Positions 57,741-64,000 of a stretch of 64,000 nt of DNA are shown here, piece by piece. The DNA comes from Lutjanus erythropterus (lineage: Eukaryota > Chordata > Actinopteri > Lutjaniformes > Lutjanidae): NCBI GenBank assembly GCA_020091685.1, contig CM034601.1, positions 2,294,920 to 2,358,919 on the forward strand, given 5' to 3'. A program made the translations under genes and the position numbers. Within the stretch, counting starts at the first letter, position 1; each line of letters starts with the position of its first letter. The notes beneath the pieces were generated by a model. The model worked only from the letters and a program-made list of their open reading frames with translations, was not told the DNA's origin and did no database searches.

Positions 57741-58169
57741 TGGGGACAACTCGTTTTGAAGTTGGTCCAGTAACCAGCAGCCGAGAAACGAGTTTGGCTT
57801 CTGTCTAAATAATTGAAAAAAACAACTAAATGTTTCAGCTCTACAGTCATCATTAAAAGTCATCTTAATTACATGTGGGTTCTGCTGCGGCTTTGACGTT
57901 ATCCTCCATTTAATTTACAGCATCAAATCAGGAGAAGCTGTTTTTTCATGTTGGTATCAACAATATCAACAGTTATCGATGAGGAAAAACAAACAGAACT
58001 ACCTGTAACAGGTGTTGTTTTTTTTACTGCTGAGACGTTTGTCATGATGTCAAACTGAACATGTCAACAGCAGCTCCATCAACAACAACACGGTCATTAC
58101 AGACTGTGGTTTATCCTTTAATAAATCCATCACCAGCAGCTCGTCTAACACCACCTACTCTTCTAATTA

Positions 58170-58206
58170 TGTGTGTGTGTGTGTGTGTGTGTGCGTGTGT
58201 GCGTGC
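58170..58206 (+). repeat. (GT)n microsatellite, imperfect
   Basis: About 17 GT units with GC interruptions. Confidence 0.9.
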
Positions 58207-58342
58207 ATACTTGAGTGTGTCGTGTGCTGGAGGAAGCCGGATCTACCCCCCCACCCCCACCCAGTTCTTTACAGCTGTGGGAGACGTTTCTGTTTAATGA
58301 GGTCTAGAAAGGCTCTCCCTTCAATTACTATCTATCAGCTCT

Positions 58343-58344
<2 letters not shown>

Positions 58345-58387
<43 letters not shown>
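58345..58387 (+). repeat. (GT)n microsatellite
   Basis: About 21 GT units. Confidence 0.97.
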
Positions 58388-58388
<1 letters not shown>

Positions 58389-60700
58389 AGGGTCATTTAA
58401 CTCCCCCTCTCACTCCTCTTCAAGTCATCATCACTTCATCAGCAGTCAGTACAAACAGTCACGTCAGACTAATGGGAAGTTTGAGCAACACTTTGCACCA
58501 GATTTACTGTAAATTCAAATTTTAACTTGATAGAACAAAGAACGATGCAATCGCTCTCTTAGTGGCTGATATTGACCACAAATGTAAAGTCATAGGGCAC
58601 CTAAAACAAATTGATTTTTGATTTGCGTTTCCATGGCAGGAACTTTCCCCAGGGAAAAGGAACCTTTGGAGGAACTCTAGTCGTTTCCACTGCAGGGACC
58701 AGGGTCTAAAGTAAGATGCAGTGCGTTTTGCTCAACTGGAACCAACAAAGAGCCCCAACATTTAATGTCTTGAACAAAAAATGGAACAATGCATTTACTC
58801 TTACTCTTAAATGAGAGGGAAATCTTCCTGAGAACATGACTCTATGAAGAAATGAGCCATTTCCATTGAACAAACTGAAATTTTTAGTATCATTATTCTT
58901 ATCTAATGATATTATTTCATTTTTATTTTTATTTTGACTTGTTAGCGGGCACTTTTTGGGGGTGGTGCTTGCAGTTTCCTTTATAATTCCTTCTCTTATT
59001 TCTTATTCCAGCCATCATTTGTAAAAAATAAATAAATCTGCAGATGCAAAGCAGTTTGTTTATTGTTCAATGGGCCTCATGCAAGAACCACTCGCACCAA
59101 CAGATTTGTTCTTAAGAGTGATTTAAGAGAACTTGTGTCATTCAGCAGTTTTCTCACATTTCGAATTTTCTTTCAGATACAAACAAAATTTCCGAGTGGT
59201 CCAGATTGTCATGTGCAGTCAGTCTGCTGGTATCCAAACTGACATTTTTCACTAATGGCTGAATATTTTTATCAGTTTGAAGACATGTTGATTTTGAAAA
59301 ATAAATTTCACTTCATATTTATGCTGACATTATCCTGTTTGACTACATTTCAAATTATAATATAACTCTGTTTACATATGAAGCCTCTCATCATACATTT
59401 AATGATCTATTATTACCTGCTGTCAGGTGTGTTGGTCGTATATCTGCACATGCAGGTTATAAAGTCTCTGTGATGGAAACTTCCCTTTGACCTCCTCCTG
59501 CTGCAGTCATCGATCGTCCCTTACTGTGGCTGCAGCGAGTCATTTTTATATCGAGACATTTCTTTTTTATTTCAGTGACAGTCCGACCCTCAGGTAAGAC
59601 GGCATCAATAACATTTGTTTCTCCTGTTTCTTTGCTGTAGCAGGTCTTTTAATTCCACTGCTGACGCTGTTAAAATGACAGATTTTAGTACAAAAAAAAG
59701 TAAAACAAATTCAACATAAGAATACAAAAATGTTCTTGCATGAGGCCCGATGTTCTCTGACATATCAGTAAAGAGTTACAGAGGAGAACATACGACCGAC
59801 AGACTGACGACAGATGACTGACGTAGTTGTTGTATAGTTGCGTCATCGAACCAGTTTTCTTAATGTTTACAGGTTTTTAGGTTCAGTGGAAACACAGAAC
59901 CTTGAAATGTAGTTCTTTGGACTAAAAGTTCTGGGTGGGAATTCGTCTTTTGACTTTAGAGTTGACAGATAATGAGGTGATGGCGCACAATAAAGAGTCC
60001 CTGGACTCAAAACACAGACGTTGCAGTTACACGATCTTAATCCTCTAAACCGTCAGGATTGTTAATTAAACTTAAAGGTAGAGTGTAAACTAAATTTTAA
60101 ATTTATTTTGACATTCACTGTCTCTAAACAAAAAACACACACCTCGTTAGCGGTCACGCGTGCCTCATGTTTTTGGTTTCAGTAGCTGTCAAATGTGGCG
60201 AGATGTAAAGACTTCTTCCTTTGAGTTAATTAGCTTAATGCTACGACCATGCTTCTGACAGGGTTAATAAACAGGTAAAACAGGACGTGTCAGCGACCCA
60301 TAACGTTTTTATGATTGGGCTCCTTTTAGCTAAACTTTTATTTGAATAGCAAACTTAGTGCTTTGATTTCATTCAACGTTTTACATATCATATGAATATG
60401 ATATGAAAGACAAACAAACAGATTAAACTCTGAAATGGCATTTTTATTATTGAGTCAACAAGATTTTACAAAACCATGCAAAATATACGTTGATAACTGT
60501 TACAAAAGATGTTTTGCACCCAGGAAAACAGGAAACCATCTATTGTACACAAAGCAACACAGGATAACAGCAAGGCAGGCTGTAAACTCTCAGAAACTGA
60601 GTTTTGTCAGTTAGATAGGTGACGGAAAAGCAGAGCTAAACTGTAGTGTAACTGGTCAGAGGTCAGAGTAATGTGGTATTTCTGGTAAATTTCAACTCTT
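58388..60700. other. no gene recognised
   Basis: AT-rich. Contains the 18-nt exon-like segment listed separately and no coding frames of note. Confidence 0.4.
59576..59593 (+). other. microexon-like segment (18 nt)
   Basis: A strong polypyrimidine-AG (tttcttttttatttcag) is followed 18 nt later by CAG|GTAAGA. Phase 0 gives TGA at once; the other two phases are open. No gene can be attached, so it may be decoy splice sites. Confidence 0.15.
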
Positions 60701-60759
60701 TTATTTACGAGATATCCCGTCAATTGCTGGTTTCACTGCCAGGTGAATCATCCTCTGAC

Positions 60760-61010
60760 AAAAAGCTGTCTCTCTAAGAAGAAGAGAACTGTGAAAACAT
60801 CGGTGCTCGGCAGCAGATCCGCGGGTCAGGGAGCGCCGTGACTCTGGCAGAGCGGGGCTGCTCACACTGCAGCCTCTGGGAGTAACTCTGCAGCCAGGGC
60901 AGAGAGCTGCACGATTTGGGCACTGAGCGGGGCTGCTGTAGACCCCAGACCCCCACAGCAGCCGGGACACAGTGAGGCTGTTCACGCTGCAGCCGCAGTT
61001 GGACATTCAA
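60760..61010. other. GC-rich block with internal repeat
   Basis: 'ggggctgctcacactgcagc' and 'aggctgttcacgctgcagcc' are imperfect copies about 130 bp apart. Open on the minus strand for about 100 residues (Cys/Ser-rich, no domain). Probably a repeat fragment. Confidence 0.35.
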
Positions 61011-61789
61011 GTGCTTATAAAAAAATGAATGAATGAAGCGACAACAAAACATTTCTTTGTGCCTGAAACTAGAGAATCTGTTATTTCTTTCGATTTATTC
61101 CATGTTAACATATTCATAGAACTGAATATTCTGTGAGTGTTGACAAATCAGTGAATTTTGTCAAAAATGTTGGCGCCGGCTGCTAACTTAAAAAAAAAAA
61201 AAAAAAAAACGCTGGCAGGGAAAGAATTAAAAGTAACCCAAGTTCGGGGCACTGGGCTCAGTTGGTAGAGGATGAAGCACGAGTACTGAGGTTATCAGTC
61301 CTCTCTGTACCTTCAGCTGTCCTGTCTAAATCAAGACATAAAAGACCCCAAAAAATATCTTTAAAAAAAGTTATTCTTTCCGTAGTAACATCCAACAGAG
61401 CCTAAACCATTGTTGTGTTAATTTATCACAGCTAAAAGCTCATGGCAGGAAGAAATTCAGCCTTAAACAATAAAAACCCACAAGGCCTTTTGCACACAAT
61501 GGGTTTGCCAGCTAAAAAAGAACAATTACTTCTAATTGTCCTCTGGGCTTTTTAGAGGCGTTAAGAAAATCTGAAATGAGTTGAAAGTAAAGGCAGTTTC
61601 ACTCAGCTGAACACACTGATTCTGGAGTGGAAGCAGAGATGTTTGGGTTAATAATGACGGTCAGAAGGTGTGAACATGGAGGTTAACAGATTGTCTCTGT
61701 CTAATGTCCACTATCCCAACAGGAATTGAGTCTAACAAAGTCCCGTCCATTTTCACTCTGAGCTCCAATAACAGTTAAGCAAAAAAAAA

Positions 61790-62235
61790 AGTCTAAATTC
61801 TTCTGATTTCAGCTTCTGAATATTTTCTGGTTTCTTTACTCCTCTCTGACAGTAAACTGAATATCTTTGAGTTGTGGATAAAATGAGACATTTGAGGACG
61901 TCAACTTGGACTTGGTCAACATTTTTTGAACAGCTGATAACAGCAAAGCCCAACAGATGACTGGCACGAGCACTCGCCATCTTTTTAAAACTGGACTAAA
62001 CATCATTTAGAAGTTCGATTAGTCGATCAAAAAAAAAAAGAGTCATGAATTGTTTTCAGCTTCTTAAATGTGAGGCTTTGCTGCTTTTCTCTGTCATTTA
62101 ATACAGTAAATGTTTTGGACTGTGTAAACACTGACTGGAAATTGTGATGAGAATTTTTCACAACTTTTTTGACATCTTAGCCTACAGGATCGATCATCAA
62201 TTAATCAATAATGAAAATAACTGTTAGTTGCATCC
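61790..62235 (-). repeat. 'CGATTAATCG' repeat, reverse orientation
   Basis: 'ttcagcttctgaatattttc', 'aatatctttgagttgtggat', 'cgatcatcaattaatcaata'. Same family as 46195-46560, inverted. Confidence 0.6.
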
Positions 62236-62411
62236 TGACGTTATTTCAATGCCATCTGATGTCTGCATTTTCATCATGTAACCGGTTTGACAGGATTTGT
62301 TTCCGCTGAGATGCCACCGCAGTAACGGCAGCTTGACACAGCCTGGACTCGTTCATACGTCTATACTTGTTTTATTAACGCAGCAGTTTGATTTCAGTCG
62401 CACTTGGATGT

Positions 62412-62500
<89 letters not shown>
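62412..62500 (+). repeat. (CA)n microsatellite, long
   Basis: About 44 uninterrupted CA units, the longest in the window. Confidence 0.98.
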
Positions 62501-62502
<2 letters not shown>

Positions 62503-62596
62503 CCAGATCACAGTGTTCTGAGGGAGTCCTCCTCTTTTCAGATGTGACTCCCAGCTGCCTGGAGCAAAATGGATTAAAACCTAACCAGCGTCATTT

Positions 62597-62599
<3 letters not shown>

Positions 62600-62660
<61 letters not shown>
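62600..62660 (+). repeat. (CA)n microsatellite
   Basis: About 30 CA units. Shorter CA runs lie at 62726-62741 and 62918-62934. Confidence 0.97.
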
Positions 62661-62663
<3 letters not shown>

Positions 62664-63469
62664 CTCTTTCCACACCCCCCAAACTCGTTCTTAGCACACC
62701 AAGTGCTTCACCCACCCTTTATTAACACACACACACACACTCACACAGAGGGGATCTCTCTTCTTGCAGAAGTCTATTATTAGCTGTTCAACCCAGAGAC
62801 AAACTAATGACACGTTGGGATGAATCACCAGAGCTGTTGCCTCCAACTATCATTACACTCACGGCACAGCTACAGTAGACAGCCATGTAGGATGCCGGGC
62901 GGCCACCACGCAAACAGACACACACACACACACACTCATCATACCATCAGTCTGCTTCGAGAACCACAGCGAAAGTTCCCATCCATGAAGCGCTGAGGCC
63001 CACGTGTCTGCAGGTTTTCATTCCAACACCTGATTCAGCTGACAGCCCCTTTATCTGACGTCCAGAACTCACCAACTCTACAAACATCAGTGCCGTGTTT
63101 TATTTAACCTTTGTTAAAGCTGCACAGATCATTACATTTAAAATCAAATGGTGAAAGAAATCACTGACAGTAATAAACACACAGGACTCCACTGTTTTGG
63201 TTCTGTCTCACCGCTCTCATCAGCCACATTTCAAACAGGAATGCAACTACCTGACATTTATCTGGTTTATTTTGGGTATAACAGTTCCATTATTAAATCG
63301 AAAAATGAGCTTTCATTTTCAATAATCGAGCTGTAAGTTAGCATCAGTGACTCTCCAGTAGTTTTTATTTCTCTCCACCTCCACCTGCTTACCACATCCG
63401 ACACGTAAAAGACAATACAGTGTGGCTTACCAGCCTTTATATCGCACTTGATACTACTACAACTGCAAT

Positions 63470-63620
63470 TTATGATTATTTCTTTAGTCGATTGATTGGT
63501 TGATTATTTTCTCAATTAATTGAATAATAGTTTTTTGTTTTAAAAGGGTGAAAAATGTCAATCAGGGTTTCCCAAAGCGTCCTCAAGTGTCTTATTTTAC
63601 ACACAACTAAGGATGTACGC
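63470..63620 (+). repeat. 'CGATTAATCG' repeat fragment
   Basis: 'tagtcgattgattggttgat', 'ggtgaaaaatgtcaatcagg', 'cctcaagtgtcttattttac'. Confidence 0.55.
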
Positions 63621-63853
63621 AATGAACTACATGATTAAACGTCGCTACCATTGCTAGTCAGCACCAGAAATACTAGTCGGTGAAAATATTCTATTCATGC
63701 ACGATGCCAGTTAACCGTTGCCTCTCAGGTGTTATGCAGCCGCCCGCCACTAGTTGGGGCTGTGGCCTCATCAGACGGCAGCTTCTCTTGCCCAGCGCGT
63801 ACGCACCGATGGCCCGCACAACCCCAAATGTTTTCATCTGCAAAGTCAGTCAG

Positions 63854-63931
63854 ATGGCAGCTCATAAAACCAGCACAGTTTGGAAGTATTTTAATCTAGA
63901 AAATGGAAACGTTGAATGTAGACTAATGTGA
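63854..63931 (+). pseudogene. BED-type zinc finger remnant of a hAT-like transposase
   Basis: 25 codons from ATG 63854 to TGA, encoding KTSTVWKYFNLENGNVECRL near the start. The aromatic VW-x-YF pair and the first Cys match the opening of a BED finger (W, F/Y, then C-x2-C...H-x3-5-H/C), as found at the N-terminus of hAT transposases and ZBED proteins. The second Cys and the histidines are missing because the next repeat begins there. DNA-binding is therefore lost. Confidence 0.6.
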
Positions 63932-64000
63932 GTGTGAGTGGTTGTCTGTCTCTATGTGTCAGCCCTGCGATGAACTGGCGACTTGTCCAGGGTGAACCCC
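63918..64000 (+). repeat. widespread teleost repeat ('GCGATGAACTGGCGACTTGTCC' type), cut by the window edge
   Basis: 'atgtgagtgtgagtggttgt', 'ctctatgtgtcagccctgcg', 'gaactggcgacttgtccagg'. Forms the 3' part of the repeat whose 5' part is seen in diverged form at 50641-50890. Confidence 0.7.

Larger units (their letters stand above)
26341..64000 (-). other. ppm1e: putative very long 5' intron of ppm1e
   Basis: Exon A begins mid-codon, so an upstream exon must exist, yet I find no minus-strand segment with the expected acidic/proline-rich content and a phase-2 donor. I infer that this whole span is intronic if exon 1 lies to the right of the window. Its contents are itemised separately. Confidence 0.5.

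Noticed and set aside
62297-62783. Thr-His repeat proteins from the CA-rich region
   Set aside because: Direct translation of (CA)n microsatellites.

Overview
The window is vertebrate nuclear DNA, almost certainly from a teleost fish (perch-like rather than cyprinid, by inference). It is AT-rich, with short exons between long introns, abundant CA/GT microsatellites and many interspersed repeats of types familiar from teleost genomes: palindromic MITE-like elements, Tc1-like, hAT-like and Harbinger-like remnants, and LINE 3' tails. There is no sign of bacterial operons or CRISPR arrays.

The one gene identified with confidence is ppm1e (POPX1/CaMKP-N), a PP2C-family Ser/Thr phosphatase on the minus strand. 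Six exons (26340-26219, 22608-22409, 21920-21732, 20798-20655, 16747-16654, 15898-14961) join with matching phases and consensus GT/AG sites. They give 561 residues in one uninterrupted frame, from just before the catalytic domain to the stop codon. The first exon, which should carry the acidic/proline-rich N-terminus, was not found. If it lies off the right edge, 26341-64000 is one intron of more than 37 kb.

Layout: 1-1450 may be the 3' end of a convergent plus-strand gene (weak). 1450-14960 is intergenic repeats and probable ppm1e 3'UTR. 14961-26340 holds the ppm1e exons, with a TAGC-rich repeated block in one intron and a trinucleotide-rich tract filling more than half of another. 26341-64000 is repeat-dominated. 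It holds a 389-bp direct duplication around a single N (likely an assembly join), a GC-rich composite element at 27.8-30.5 kb, five palindromic MITE copies and five hairpin elements across the window, two related AGAACC-rich arrays, a dead Tc1-like transposon nested in another repeat, a Harbinger Myb-like remnant and a BED-finger remnant. A few exon-like segments on the plus strand (39644-39686, 40924-40986, 59576-59593) could belong to an unrecognised gene inside the ppm1e intron, but none could be identified.

I found no convincing new gene system. The points most worth checking are the repeat-filled ppm1e introns beside splice sites, the possible assembly duplication, the nested transposon history and the orphan exon-like segment at 40924-40986.
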